A stretch of DNA of 26,942 nt from Sediminicola sp047612485 (GTDB taxonomy: Bacteria > Bacteroidota > Bacteroidia > Flavobacteriales > Flavobacteriaceae), in contig JBLGAT010000035.1 of assembly GCA_047612485.1 (NCBI GenBank), positions 1-26,942 of the forward strand, written 5' to 3'. Each line of letters starts with the position of its first letter. Positions within the stretch are counted from its first letter, which is position 1. The translations under genes were made by a program, and so were the position numbers. Under the pieces are notes generated by a model. The model was not told the DNA's origin. It ran no database searches and was given only the letters and a program-made list of their open reading frames with translations. Of this stretch, positions 14,826 through 23,306 are shown piece by piece.

Positions 14826-17240
14826 TTAAAAATGATATCCCAATCCCAATATTAAATTAGTCCCTGCAGCCGTTATGCCGGAAGAGTAGGGACGATATCT
14901 CTGATTGGTAATATTCTCCAGACTGGCCGTTAGTTTTAAGCTGCTGCTTAATTGATACTGTGAACGTATATTTAAGGTATACCATGATGGAGAATAAGGG
15001 TTCCCATTGTCATCCAACTCATATATATAGTCCTTCCCGATTTCCGAGGCTGCTAAATTATCACTGGAAATCTCGCCATTATAGGCCAGGAACAAATCGG
15101 CCTTGAAGCTTTGATTTTTCCAAATGACATGTACATCCCCAAAGGTAGGGGCCACATGCCTTCCAGGTGAATCGGTACCATCTTCCTCCTCTTCAATCCC
15201 TTCCGTTATGGTAAGATTGGATTGGAACGAAAGGTTTTCTGTTAAAACAGCCTCCATTCCAAATTCGAACCCATAAACATAAGCCTTGGCGGCATTCTGT
15301 ATGGCCTGTACCTTACTGAGTTGCCCATTGTATTCTATTTCGTCCTCTCCATTAAACTGAAAATCACGCCTCACCAAAGCATCAACAAGGTAGGTATAGA
15401 AGGCCGCCCCTTTTAGCACCACCTTATCCTTAAAATTTTTCTGGATTCCCACTTCCATATTATAGGCATATTCCGGTTGTAGATCTGGATTGGGCACCAC
15501 CACGGAACCAGGTTCGGAATCAAACATCTTTCCAATATCATCTATATTGGGCGCTCTAAATCCTGTAGATCCGTTCCAAGTTACCTGCAAGTCCGGTTTG
15601 GGCAACCAGCTAAATCCAAGACTTCCAGTTAAGGCACCTGTACTCAAGTTGGCCACTTTGAAAGGGAAACTGTAAAAGGTGGGATCAAAATCTGCATTGA
15701 TCCATACATGGCTATAGCGCAACCCGGAAAGGATGGTTAGGTTGGGTTGCAATTTATATTCCACATTGACATAGCCCGCCAAGGTTTGCCATGTAGACCC
15801 ATCAGGATAACGTGAAGCAGAACCGGAAATCTGATTGGTCTGGATATCCTTTTGGCTGCCATTTGAATTAATTTTATTGAATACATATTCTCCCCCGTAA
15901 TACAGGCGAAAATCTCCCATGCGCTTGTTTTCAAAATCTATATTGGAAGAAAAGGCATCCACCTTTTCGGCGGTAGTATACAAAATAGGATCCTGAAATC
16001 CCCTATCATATCTACTTTCCTCAAAATGTTGGTAGGCATTTGTAATCTTTAATCCATCATAAAATTTCCCTTTCCCTTTTTGCTCTGCATGGATATTGGC
16101 CATAAACCATTTTTGTGGGCCATAATACCATTCTGCGGATCGCAAGCCATCACCTGCCCTGTTAGGTCTTATCAATCTGTCATACCTAGAGTAATCCGAG
16201 GTGGCCGAGTAAAATAGGCCCATGTCCAAATCCCAGGAATTGTTGGGCTTGTAGGCTACTTTTTGCATTATATTGATTTGGTCATAACCCGAAGACACTT
16301 GCTTCCTAGGATTGGAATTTATCACTAATTCGTCCCCATCCACGGAGGGAACCACATAATTTCCTCTCAAATAAGATTCAGGACCGTTCTTTCCCATTTT
16401 TAGATCCCCAAAATCCGAATAGGACACACTTGTCAGCAACCCCCATTTCCTTTTGCCATAATTTATATCGGCATGCCAAGTGTTTTCATTGTTGGCAGTG
16501 GAATACCTATAATTCGCATTCCCTGAAACACGTAGACTATCTGCTATGGCCAAGTGCGGGGTCTGGGTATAAAAATTCATTACCCCCCCAATGGCATCGC
16601 TCCCATAAATCACGGAGCCGGGCCCGAAGATCACTTCCGTGTTTTTTATGATAAATGGGTCTATTGAAATAATATTTTGGATATTGCCCCCACGAAAAAT
16701 GGCATTGTTCATACGGATGCCGTCTACCGTAATTAAAAGTCGGTTGGTGGCAAACCCTCTAATCATTGGGCTTCCTCCACCCAATTGACTTTTCTGTACG
16801 AAAACCTTCCCGCTATTTTGCAAAAGGTCTGCGGAAGTTTGAGGCGAATTAAATGCAATAGTCCTTGCATCAATAGATGTTATTTTTTGGGGAATATCTT
16901 TCCGCTGTTGCTCCCATTTGGAGATGGACATGACCACTTCGTCCAATTGCTCGGCATTCATGGTCAAAAACACCTTGTTATTTCCCCTTCTTGACAAAAG
17001 GGACTTGGAAGTCCTTTTGACTTGATATCCGATATGTTTAAAAATGATGCGCTCATAAGTAGCGAAAATCCCCAAATCTGCCTTTCCATAGAGATCGGAA
17101 ATCACAGTTTTGCTTTTATCAAGATTATAAATGGCCACATTGGGAATGGGTTCTTGGTTGTCCGCATCCAAAATGACAAATTCTTGAGCCGGAACCATCT
17201 GAAAGATTACTAAACAAACAATGAAAATTATTTCACGCAT
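14826..17240 (-). CDS. TonB-dependent outer-membrane receptor, haem-receptor-like
   Basis: 804 residues. Signal peptide (1-18, ending VPAQ), then a carboxypeptidase-regulatory-like domain (about 20-95, typical of Bacteroidota receptors), a plug (about 100-225: QLDEVVMSISKW TonB-box-like region, GGGSPMIRGFATNRLLITVDGIRMN, IEVIFGPGS-type motif as NTEVIFGPGSVIYGSDAIGGVMNF) and a 22-strand barrel ending in LGLGYHF. Near residue 563 it has FRAP followed by NPDLQPE, motifs shared with haem/haemoglobin receptors, but no histidine lies between them, so the substrate is uncertain. The ATG lies 1 nt after the recO stop, which indicates a shared transcript. Other substrates (siderophore, peptide or cobalamin) cannot be excluded. 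Confidence 0.9.
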   Translation of the reverse strand: MREIIFIVCLVIFQMVPAQEFVILDADNQEPIPNVAIYNLDKSKTVISDLYGKADLGIFATYERIIFKHIGYQVKRTSKSLLSRRGNNKVFLTMNAEQLDEVVMSISKWEQQRKDIPQKITSIDARTIAFNSPQTSADLLQNSGKVFVQKSQLGGGSPMIRGFATNRLLITVDGIRMNNAIFRGGNIQNIISIDPFIIKNTEVIFGPGSVIYGSDAIGGVMNFYTQTPHLAIADSLRVSGNANYRYSTANNENTWHADINYGKRKWGLLTSVSYSDFGDLKMGKNGPESYLRGNYVVPSVDGDELVINSNPRKQVSSGYDQINIMQKVAYKPNNSWDLDMGLFYSATSDYSRYDRLIRPNRAGDGLRSAEWYYGPQKWFMANIHAEQKGKGKFYDGLKITNAYQHFEESRYDRGFQDPILYTTAEKVDAFSSNIDFENKRMGDFRLYYGGEYVFNKINSNGSQKDIQTNQISGSASRYPDGSTWQTLAGYVNVEYKLQPNLTILSGLRYSHVWINADFDPTFYSFPFKVANLSTGALTGSLGFSWLPKPDLQVTWNGSTGFRAPNIDDIGKMFDSEPGSVVVPNPDLQPEYAYNMEVGIQKNFKDKVVLKGAAFYTYLVDALVRRDFQFNGEDEIEYNGQLSKVQAIQNAAKAYVYGFEFGMEAVLTENLSFQSNLTITEGIEEEEDGTDSPGRHVAPTFGDVHVIWKNQSFKADLFLAYNGEISSDNLAASEIGKDYIYELDDNGNPYSPSWYTLNIRSQYQLSSSLKLTASLENITNQRYRPYSSGITAAGTNLILGLGYHF

Positions 17241-17241
17241 A

Positions 17242-17961
17242 CTAACTGAAAACTTCGTTTAAAACCGCCAAGGACTTAGGTTTTCGAAATCCCTGTAAAT
17301 GTAATTCAAAATACAAAATAAGTGATTTTAGCAGTTCTTGCCGGTTCACCTTCTTCATTTTTACAGAATGTAACTCATCAAATTTTATGCCCAAAAACGC
17401 TTTAAAGTAATTTAAGTTTTCTCCGTGTAACATGGGGTGTAACGTTGCACTCTGAACAAACTCCCCTGCCATCAGATCAAAGTAGGGTGCATCCGTTTCA
17501 TCCCTTTGTGGGAAAAAGCCGAAATACTTGGTCAGTCGAAGTAAAAAGTACAAATGGAAATTGGAGATTTCATCATGGGTGTCCAACCACTGTAACGATG
17601 CCTCTATGAATTGGAACAACTCCTTGTTTTCCTCTTCCTCAAAAATGCTGTTGGCGAGCATTTCTGCCAAAAATAGGGTCATCGCATTTTTCGTTATGTT
17701 GGTATGAAGGGATTCGTAGTGATAATTTACCCGAACCTCCCTGATACTTTCCATGGTCCCTTTGTTTTTATGATAGGCCACTACTTCCAATTGCATCAAG
17801 GGTTGAAAATAAGCTGATTTCATCTTCCCCTTTCTGGAAGCCAATACCCCTTTCAGCAGGTATGTTTTTAGGCCGCTTTGCTCCGTAAACGCTTTTACGA
17901 TAAGACTGGTATCCCCATATTTAAACCCCGAAAGAACAATTGCCTTGGTTGTAACTTGCAT
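17242..17961 (-). CDS. recO: DNA repair protein RecO
   Basis: 239 residues, full length. RecO works with RecF and RecR to load RecA on single-stranded DNA coated by SSB, and anneals complementary strands. The N-terminal OB fold is clear (VTTKAIVLSGFKYGDTSLIVKAFTEQSGLKTYLLKGVLAS), followed by an alpha-helical domain (about 85-235). The zinc-binding cysteines seen in some RecO proteins are absent, as usual in Bacteroidota. The TonB receptor gene follows after a single base. Confidence 0.93.
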   Translation of the reverse strand: MQVTTKAIVLSGFKYGDTSLIVKAFTEQSGLKTYLLKGVLASRKGKMKSAYFQPLMQLEVVAYHKNKGTMESIREVRVNYHYESLHTNITKNAMTLFLAEMLANSIFEEEENKELFQFIEASLQWLDTHDEISNFHLYFLLRLTKYFGFFPQRDETDAPYFDLMAGEFVQSATLHPMLHGENLNYFKAFLGIKFDELHSVKMKKVNRQELLKSLILYFELHLQGFRKPKSLAVLNEVFS

Positions 17962-18023
17962 CTATTGTGGTTAGGAACGATAAAGATAATAGGTTCATTC
18001 ATTAAAAAGTAGGTCCAAAACAA

Positions 18024-18052
18024 AAAGGCTCTCCAATTATTGGAAAGCCTTT
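18024..18052 (-). terminator. Intrinsic terminator after gdhA
   Basis: AAAGGCTCTCCAA (18024-18036), loop TTA, TTGGAAAGCCTTT (18040-18052): 13-bp arms with one mismatch. On the minus strand the stem runs into TTTTTG. It lies about 20 nt after the gdhA stop. Confidence 0.8.
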
Positions 18053-18072
18053 AATATCTGTTGTGGGAATCT

Positions 18073-19416
18073 TTAGATCACCCCTTGAGCAAGCATGGCA
18101 TCAGCAACTTTTACAAAGCCAGCAATATTCGCTCCTCTTACATAGTTGCAATATCCATCCTCATCCTTACCATATTGAATACAAGAATCGTGGATATCCT
18201 CCATAATATCTTTTAAACGACCATCAACCTCTTCACGTGTCCAACTTATACGTAATGAGTTTTGCGACATTTCCAGACCAGAGGTGGCTACACCACCTGC
18301 ATTGGAAGCCTTTCCTGGCGCGAATAATATTTTTGCAGTATGGAATTCATGAATCGCTTCAGGTGTAGAAGGCATGTTTGCGCCTTCAGCCACACAAATA
18401 CATCCGTTTTTAATCAATGTTTTTGCAGCATCGCCATCCAACTCATTTTGTGTAGCACAAGGCAACGCAATATCACAGGCAACTTCCCAAGGTATTGATC
18501 CTTTATGAAAGGTAGCTGATTTGTATTTATCAACATATTCAGAAATACGACCTCTTTTGTTATTTTTAAGGTCCATTACAAATTCCAGTTTCTCTGTGTC
18601 AATACCGTCCTTATCAAAAATATAGCCTTGGGAATCTGAAAGCGTTAACACTTTAGCCCCCAAATGTATTGCTTTTTCTGCCGCAAATTGCGCTACATTT
18701 CCTGATCCGGAAATCACCACCTTTTTGCCTGAAAAATCTTTACCTTGTGTTTGCAACATACTCTGGGCAAAATATACCGTACCATAACCAGTTGCTTCCG
18801 GACGTATTAAAGAACCACCCCAAGAACGGCCTTTACCCGTTAAAACTCCAGTAAACTCATTTCTTATTTTCTTGTACATTCCGAACAAGAAACCAATTTC
18901 CCTTGAGCCAACACCTATATCTCCGGCAGGTACATCGGTGTTAGGTCCAATATGTCTACAAAGCTCTGTCATGAAAGCATGGCAAAAACGCATTACTTCA
19001 TCATCGGATTTCCCTTTAGGGTCAAAATCCGAACCTCCTTTACCGCCGCCCATAGGCAGCGTGGTCAAACTATTTTTAAATACTTGCTCAAATGCCAAGA
19101 ATTTAAGGATACTTGCATTGACCGTTGGGTGAAAACGCAATCCGCCTTTATATGGTCCAATGGCAGAATTCATTTGAATCCTATACCCTCTATTCACATG
19201 GATAACTCCATCGTCATCTACCCAAGAAACACGAAAAGAAATCAATCTCTCTGGTTCAACCATCCTCAAAAGGATATTTTTCCCATTGTAGATATCGTGT
19301 TTTGCTATATATGGTATTACGGTTTCAGCTACTTCATGAACTGCCTGAATGAATTCTGGTTCGTGACCATTTCGAGATGTCACCTCCTCCATAAACGCTT
19401 TAATCTTTGCTTCCAT
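18073..19416 (-). CDS. gdhA: NADP-specific glutamate dehydrogenase
   Basis: 447 residues, the standard length of the hexameric assimilatory enzyme. It catalyses reductive amination of 2-oxoglutarate with ammonia and NADPH. Substrate-domain motifs are RVSWVDDDGVIHVNRGYRIQMNSAIGPYKGGLRFHPTVN-type sequence (about 59-97), the catalytic lysine region LPMGGGKGGSDFDPKGKSD (about 120-138) and GDIGVGSREIGFLFGMYKK. The nucleotide-binding fold starts near VVISGSGNVAQFAAEKA (about 232). It sits downstream of the cystathionine synthase-type gene on the same strand with a 103-nt gap, enough for its own promoter. It ends at a good terminator. Confidence 0.96.
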   Translation of the reverse strand: MEAKIKAFMEEVTSRNGHEPEFIQAVHEVAETVIPYIAKHDIYNGKNILLRMVEPERLISFRVSWVDDDGVIHVNRGYRIQMNSAIGPYKGGLRFHPTVNASILKFLAFEQVFKNSLTTLPMGGGKGGSDFDPKGKSDDEVMRFCHAFMTELCRHIGPNTDVPAGDIGVGSREIGFLFGMYKKIRNEFTGVLTGKGRSWGGSLIRPEATGYGTVYFAQSMLQTQGKDFSGKKVVISGSGNVAQFAAEKAIHLGAKVLTLSDSQGYIFDKDGIDTEKLEFVMDLKNNKRGRISEYVDKYKSATFHKGSIPWEVACDIALPCATQNELDGDAAKTLIKNGCICVAEGANMPSTPEAIHEFHTAKILFAPGKASNAGGVATSGLEMSQNSLRISWTREEVDGRLKDIMEDIHDSCIQYGKDEDGYCNYVRGANIAGFVKVADAMLAQGVI

Positions 19417-19519
19417 AAAAAACTTGATTATTATTAATTTTGATGAATTGAAAATATACGGGCAAAATTATAGTATTCCAACAATTTAAAGTCTATTATT
19501 TTAAAAATTTGACAAAATA

Positions 19520-20674
19520 TTATCCGATTGCCTGTTCCAAATCGGCAATAAGGTCATTTTCGTCTTCAATTCCAACACTTAAGCGTATCAACGCATCAAC
19601 AACCCCACTCTTTTCCCGTTCTTCTTTTGGGATACTGGCATGGGTCATACTGGCTGGATGTCCGGCCAAACTTTCTACTCCGCCCAAAGATTCGGCCAAG
19701 GTGAAAAGCTTTAGTTTCTCGACAATGGCAATGGCATCTTTATAATTTGCTCCTTTTGTCACAAAAGAAATCATCCCACCAAAATCCTTCATTTGGTTTT
19801 TGGCAATACTGTGATTGGGATGGTCTTCGAAACCTGGCCAATAGACCTTTTCAATTTTCGGATGGTTTTTTAAGTATTGCGCAATGGCCCTTCCGTTCTC
19901 GCAGTGGCGCTGCATCCTAATGTGCAAGGTTTTGATCCCTCGTAACACCAAAAAACTGTCCATTGGACCACATACCGCCCCACTGGCGTTTTGAATAAAA
20001 TATAGCTGATCTGCCAATTCTTTATCCTTAACCACTAAGGCTCCAACGACCACATCACTGTGACCGCCCAAGTATTTTGTTGCAGAATGCATTACGATAT
20101 CGGCCCCTAAATCCAGTGGCAGTTGTAGATATGGAGTGGCAAAGGTGTTATCAACGGCCAAAAGAATATTGTGTTTTTTGGCCAATTTGGCCACGGATAC
20201 GATATCTATGATATTCATCATGGGATTTGTAGGCGTCTCTACCCAAATCAATTTGGTCTTTTCCGTAATATAATCGGCTATTTTGTCCGAATTTTGCATG
20301 CCAATAAAATGAAAGGTAATCCCGAATTTTTCAAAAATATTTTTGAACAATCTATAGCTGCCACCATAAATATCATTTGTGCAAATAACCTCGTCTCCAG
20401 TAGATAGGAGTTTTATTACAGCATCAATAGCCGCCAATCCACTGCCAAATGCCAAGCCGTAATTTCCATTTTCTATGCTAGCCAAGGAGTTTTCCAAAGC
20501 GGTCCTAGTGGGGTTTGCACTTCGGGAATATTCGTATCCTTGGTGACCCCCAGGAGTGGTCTGGGCATAGGTGGAGGTTTGGTAAATTGGGGGCATTACC
20601 GCACCATAGGCCTTGTCTGGTTGTTGTCCACCATGAATCGTTTTACTATTGAATCTTAAGTCTTTTTCGCTCAT
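19520..20674 (-). CDS. Cystathionine gamma-synthase-type PLP enzyme
   Basis: 384 residues from the ATG at 20672-20674 (MSEKDLRFNSKTIHGGQ). The frame is open 23 codons further, but homologues begin here and a -7 box at 20692-20699 lies inside that extension. Fold type I PLP enzyme of the transsulfuration family: YQTSTYAQ, YEYSRSANPTRTALE, the GSGLAAIDA cofactor loop, DNTFATPYLQ, and the PLP lysine in HSATKYLGGHSD. It probably makes cystathionine from an activated homoserine and cysteine (methionine synthesis). Cystathionine gamma-lyase activity cannot be told apart by sequence alone. It is divergent from the DUF3298 lipoprotein gene with 88 nt between the starts. Confidence 0.88.
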   Translation of the reverse strand: MSEKDLRFNSKTIHGGQQPDKAYGAVMPPIYQTSTYAQTTPGGHQGYEYSRSANPTRTALENSLASIENGNYGLAFGSGLAAIDAVIKLLSTGDEVICTNDIYGGSYRLFKNIFEKFGITFHFIGMQNSDKIADYITEKTKLIWVETPTNPMMNIIDIVSVAKLAKKHNILLAVDNTFATPYLQLPLDLGADIVMHSATKYLGGHSDVVVGALVVKDKELADQLYFIQNASGAVCGPMDSFLVLRGIKTLHIRMQRHCENGRAIAQYLKNHPKIEKVYWPGFEDHPNHSIAKNQMKDFGGMISFVTKGANYKDAIAIVEKLKLFTLAESLGGVESLAGHPASMTHASIPKEEREKSGVVDALIRLSVGIEDENDLIADLEQAIG

Positions 20675-20691
20675 ATTAAAATCTTCTATTA

Positions 20692-20699
20692 CAAATGTA
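20692..20699 (-). promoter_or_regulatory. -7 box TACATTTG of the cystathionine synthase-type gene
   Basis: On the minus strand TACATTTG matches TAnnTTTG exactly, 17 nt before the ATG at 20674, giving a very short leader. The ten-base context TACATTTGTA is repeated in the opposite direction at 20731-20740 for the divergent gene. Confidence 0.5.
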
Positions 20700-20715
20700 T
20701 TGTTATCTCTTAATG

Positions 20716-20736
20716 AATGTAATGAAGCATTACATT
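20716..20736. promoter_or_regulatory. 21-bp palindrome in the divergent promoter
   Basis: AATGTAATG (20716-20724), AAG, CATTACATT (20728-20736): perfect 9-bp arms with a 3-nt spacer. It overlaps the plus-strand -7 box (20731-20738) and lies about 17 nt upstream of the minus-strand -7 box, so one bound dimer could affect both genes. This is operator-like; the regulator is unknown. Confidence 0.5.
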
Positions 20737-20738
20737 TG
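20731..20738 (+). promoter_or_regulatory. -7 box TACATTTG of the DUF3298 lipoprotein gene
   Basis: Exact TAnnTTTG match, 24 nt before the ATG at 20763. It overlaps the right arm of the 20716-20736 palindrome. Confidence 0.5.
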
Positions 20739-20762
20739 TACATTCAATCAATTTACAAATTC

Positions 20763-21518
20763 ATGAAGAAGCTGTTTTCTTTTTTAACATTACTTATTCT
20801 AACGCTTGCAAGTTGCGAAAAAGAAGACAAAATAGTTTTTGCCCCCACCAAATATTTAAGTGATGGATGCGAAAATTGCCCCAATGTAAAAATAACTATT
20901 CCCAATGCCCTGGAAGAATCTAAAATCGCCAAAACGATAAACAATTCACTAAAAGAAGAAATCATCTATTTGATGACCTTTGAAGATGGTATGGATGTTT
21001 CCACCATAGAGGCTGCAATTACCTCCTTTAAGAATGGTTATACCATGCAAAAAAACAAGTTCCCAGATGAGACCATAGGTTGGGAAGCCAAGATAGACGG
21101 TGAGGTTGCTTATGAGGATGAGAATATAGTGACCATTCAACTAAGGGCGTATATTTTTACCGGGGGCGCACACGGCTATGCACCGACGCGCTTTCTAAAT
21201 TTCGACAAAAAGAAAGGTTTGGAACTGGAAAACTGGGAATTATTTAAGGATCAAGATGTTTTTATGCGTTTTGCCGAAACCAAATTTAGAATCCAAGAAC
21301 ATGTGCCACAAGGAAAACCCATCAATAGCACCGGATTTATGTTCGATGACAATAGGTTCTATCTTTCGGAGAACATAGGCTTTACCAAAGACGGGCTAAA
21401 GCTTTTCTACGACCAATATGAAGTGGCATCCTATGCCGATGGCCCCATTGTAGTAAACTTGCCCTTCAATGAGGTTAGAGATTATTTGACCTTTAAACTA
21501 AATCGTAAGGTAGATTAA
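20763..21518 (+). CDS. DUF3298/DUF4163-type lipoprotein
   Basis: 251 residues from the ATG at 20763 (MKKLFSFLTLLILTLASCEKED). The frame is open upstream to 20649, but that part lies across the promoter and the opposite gene. The lipobox is LASC with Cys18, followed by charged residues. The N-terminal part (about 35-110) resembles DUF4163. The C-terminal part (about 110-245) is DUF3298-like, with the hallmark TGGAHGY (about residue 140) and FNFDKKKGLELENWELFKD. The family includes RsiV-like anti-sigma sensors and lysozyme-binding proteins in other bacteria, but no sigma factor lies nearby and no cytoplasmic domain exists here, so that role is not supported. It ends two bases from the convergent DinB-fold gene. 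Confidence 0.82.
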   Translation: MKKLFSFLTLLILTLASCEKEDKIVFAPTKYLSDGCENCPNVKITIPNALEESKIAKTINNSLKEEIIYLMTFEDGMDVSTIEAAITSFKNGYTMQKNKFPDETIGWEAKIDGEVAYEDENIVTIQLRAYIFTGGAHGYAPTRFLNFDKKKGLELENWELFKDQDVFMRFAETKFRIQEHVPQGKPINSTGFMFDDNRFYLSENIGFTKDGLKLFYDQYEVASYADGPIVVNLPFNEVRDYLTFKLNRKVD

Positions 21519-21520
21519 TT

Positions 21521-21976
21521 TTAGACTGCCCTTCTTAAAGCCAGAATTGCTCCGAGATGTATGCCTTCATGAAAGGTATTGAACGCAATGGAATCTTCCA
21601 CCTTATCCAACGTTATATTGACACTTGTGGTATAGCTATTGAATTGTTTAAAAAGTCCATTCTCATAATCCTCTTTTAACCATTCGACCGTGGAAAGTAA
21701 AAGATCGGCCATCTTTTTTATCTCTTCATCGGAAACTTCTCCTTTAGGAAATGTCCCTTTCCTATACGCTTCCACCATCCCATCATCAATCCTCATTTGA
21801 AGATTGCTCATCTTATAGACCAATAATTGCTGTGTGACCACCACGTGGGCAATGTTCCACCAGATGTTGTTATTGAAGCCTACCGGAATTGTGAATAGCT
21901 TTTCCCTCGGCGTTTCTGTGAGGAATTTGTGCAATATTTTTCTGTTCTGAAGAGTGATGTCAAGTAAGTATTCCAA
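21521..21976 (-). CDS. DinB-fold protein
   Basis: 151 residues, a four-helix bundle of the DinB/YfiT superfamily. The three metal-binding histidines of the family are visible: His44 (NIAHVVVTQ), His136 and His140 (FHEGIHLG). Members include thiol-dependent transferases and many uncharacterised stress proteins, so no substrate is assigned. The start is a TTG (21974-21976): an in-frame stop lies just upstream and the next internal ATG would remove the first helix and His44. It is convergent with the DUF3298 gene (2-nt gap) and divergent from the ArsC-like gene. Confidence 0.85.
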   Translation of the reverse strand: MEYLLDITLQNRKILHKFLTETPREKLFTIPVGFNNNIWWNIAHVVVTQQLLVYKMSNLQMRIDDGMVEAYRKGTFPKGEVSDEEIKKMADLLLSTVEWLKEDYENGLFKQFNSYTTSVNITLDKVEDSIAFNTFHEGIHLGAILALRRAV

Positions 21977-22047
21977 TGTTCTGATTTTTTATAAAAATAG
22001 TACAATCCACTTGAATTAGGTTTCTTTGCAATGGATTTGCCTTTAAA

Positions 22048-22416
22048 TTGTTTATGGTCATGACAAAAAAAATTTACCACCTAAGCACCTGTGATACCTG
22101 CAAGAGAATTTTGAAAGAGTTACAACCTTTAGATGGTGTTGCCCTTCAGGATATAAAAACATCCTCTATAACCTCAGAACAACTGGATGAAATGAAACTT
22201 CTCTCCGGGAGTTACGAAGGTCTGTTCAGCAAAAGGGCGAGGATGTACAAAGAAAGGGGCTTGGGCAACAAAAATCTTTCCGAGGAGGACTTTAAGTCCC
22301 TGATTTTAGAACATTATACCTTTTTAAAACGGCCTGTGATACGCATCGATAATCAAATCTTTATAGGCAATAGCAAGAAAGAAATTGCAGCTGCAAAAGA
22401 AATACTTCACCCTTGA
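22048..22416 (+). CDS. ArsC/Spx-family thioredoxin-fold protein
   Basis: 122 residues from the first ATG (22048); ATGs at 22054 and 22060 are also possible, the last giving the usual MTKKIYHLSTCDTC start. A CxxC pair (STCDTCKR) sits at the end of the first strand as in Spx, while glutaredoxin-coupled arsenate reductases share the fold and first cysteine. FLKRPVIRIDNQIFIG (about 93-108) is the conserved cis-proline/anion-binding segment. No ars genes lie nearby, so arsenate reduction is not implied; a thiol redox role is equally likely. Its stop codon overlaps the TTG start of the EamA transporter (TTGA at 22413-22416), which suggests coupled translation. Confidence 0.85.
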   Translation: MFMVMTKKIYHLSTCDTCKRILKELQPLDGVALQDIKTSSITSEQLDEMKLLSGSYEGLFSKRARMYKERGLGNKNLSEEDFKSLILEHYTFLKRPVIRIDNQIFIGNSKKEIAAAKEILHP

Positions 22417-23306
22417 GCAAAAGAACCCTTGCCATCTTGGCGGCCATTGGGGCAACCATAATATATGGCATTAACCATACCATTGCCAAAGGGGTAATGC
22501 CGACCTATGTAAAACCTTTCGGATTTATCTTTATCAGGGTAACGGGGGCCGCAATACTTTTTTGGGGCATCTCTTTTTTTGGTCCCAAAGAAAAAATAGA
22601 GCACAGGGATTGGCTTCGGATATTGGTCTGTGCCATCTTGGGAATGGTCATTAATATGCTAGCCTTTTTTAAGGGATTGGATCTGTCCACGCCCATCAAT
22701 AGTGCCGTATTGGTTACCATTACCCCCATCATAGTGGTGGTCCTTTCGGCCCTTCTTATCAAAGAGAAAATCACCCTCTTAAAGGGTTCAGGCGTATTCT
22801 TAGGATTTATAGGCGCGTTGGCGCTCGTTCTTTTTGGTGCAGAAATACGGCAAGATGCACCCAATATTCCTTTGGGAAATACCCTTTTTATCCTAAATGC
22901 CACCAGTTATGGCGCTTATTTGATAGTTGCCAAAAGCCTAATTGAAAAATACCACCCTTTTACGTTAATGAAATGGCTGTTCACCATTGCGGTCATTATC
23001 AACCTACCGATAACATATTCTGAATTCAGTGAGATCCAATGGTCCCAAATGCCATTGGAAGTATATGGAGTAATCGCCTTTGTGGTCATTGGCACCACTT
23101 TTCTGACCTATTTGTTCAACATATATGCTTTGACACAATTAAAGGCATCCACCTTAGGGGCCTTCGTTTATATACAGCCACTAATAGGAATTCTTTTTGC
23201 ATTGATTACGGGAAAGGATTACCTAACCTTGATCAAGACATTGGCCATAGGCCTAGTATTGATCGGGGTGTACTTGGCCTCCAAAAAACCTAAACCAAGT
23301 CCATAG
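22413..23306 (+). CDS. EamA-family (DMT superfamily) membrane transporter
   Basis: 297 residues with ten predicted membrane helices in two EamA repeats (about 5-140 and 150-290). The second begins GNTLFILNATSYGAYLIVAKSLIEKYHP, and the GAFVYIQPLIGILFALI segment near the end is typical. Proteins of this superfamily export or import small metabolites; the substrate cannot be predicted. Translation starts at TTG (22413), overlapping the ArsC-like stop by four bases; the next ATG would remove the first helix. The 3' end overlaps the broken thioesterase gene on the other strand by 17 bases. Confidence 0.9.
   Translation: MSKRTLAILAAIGATIIYGINHTIAKGVMPTYVKPFGFIFIRVTGAAILFWGISFFGPKEKIEHRDWLRILVCAILGMVINMLAFFKGLDLSTPINSAVLVTITPIIVVVLSALLIKEKITLLKGSGVFLGFIGALALVLFGAEIRQDAPNIPLGNTLFILNATSYGAYLIVAKSLIEKYHPFTLMKWLFTIAVIINLPITYSEFSEIQWSQMPLEVYGVIAFVVIGTTFLTYLFNIYALTQLKASTLGAFVYIQPLIGILFALITGKDYLTLIKTLAIGLVLIGVYLASKKPKPSP

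Noticed and set aside
18952..19437. 161-codon plus-strand frame opposite gdhA
   Set aside because: It is fully antisense to the well-conserved glutamate dehydrogenase domain and has no independent support.
20649..20762. 38-codon N-terminal extension of the DUF3298 lipoprotein
   Set aside because: It would run through the divergent promoter and the opposite start codon. The ATG at 20763 gives a perfect lipoprotein signal peptide.
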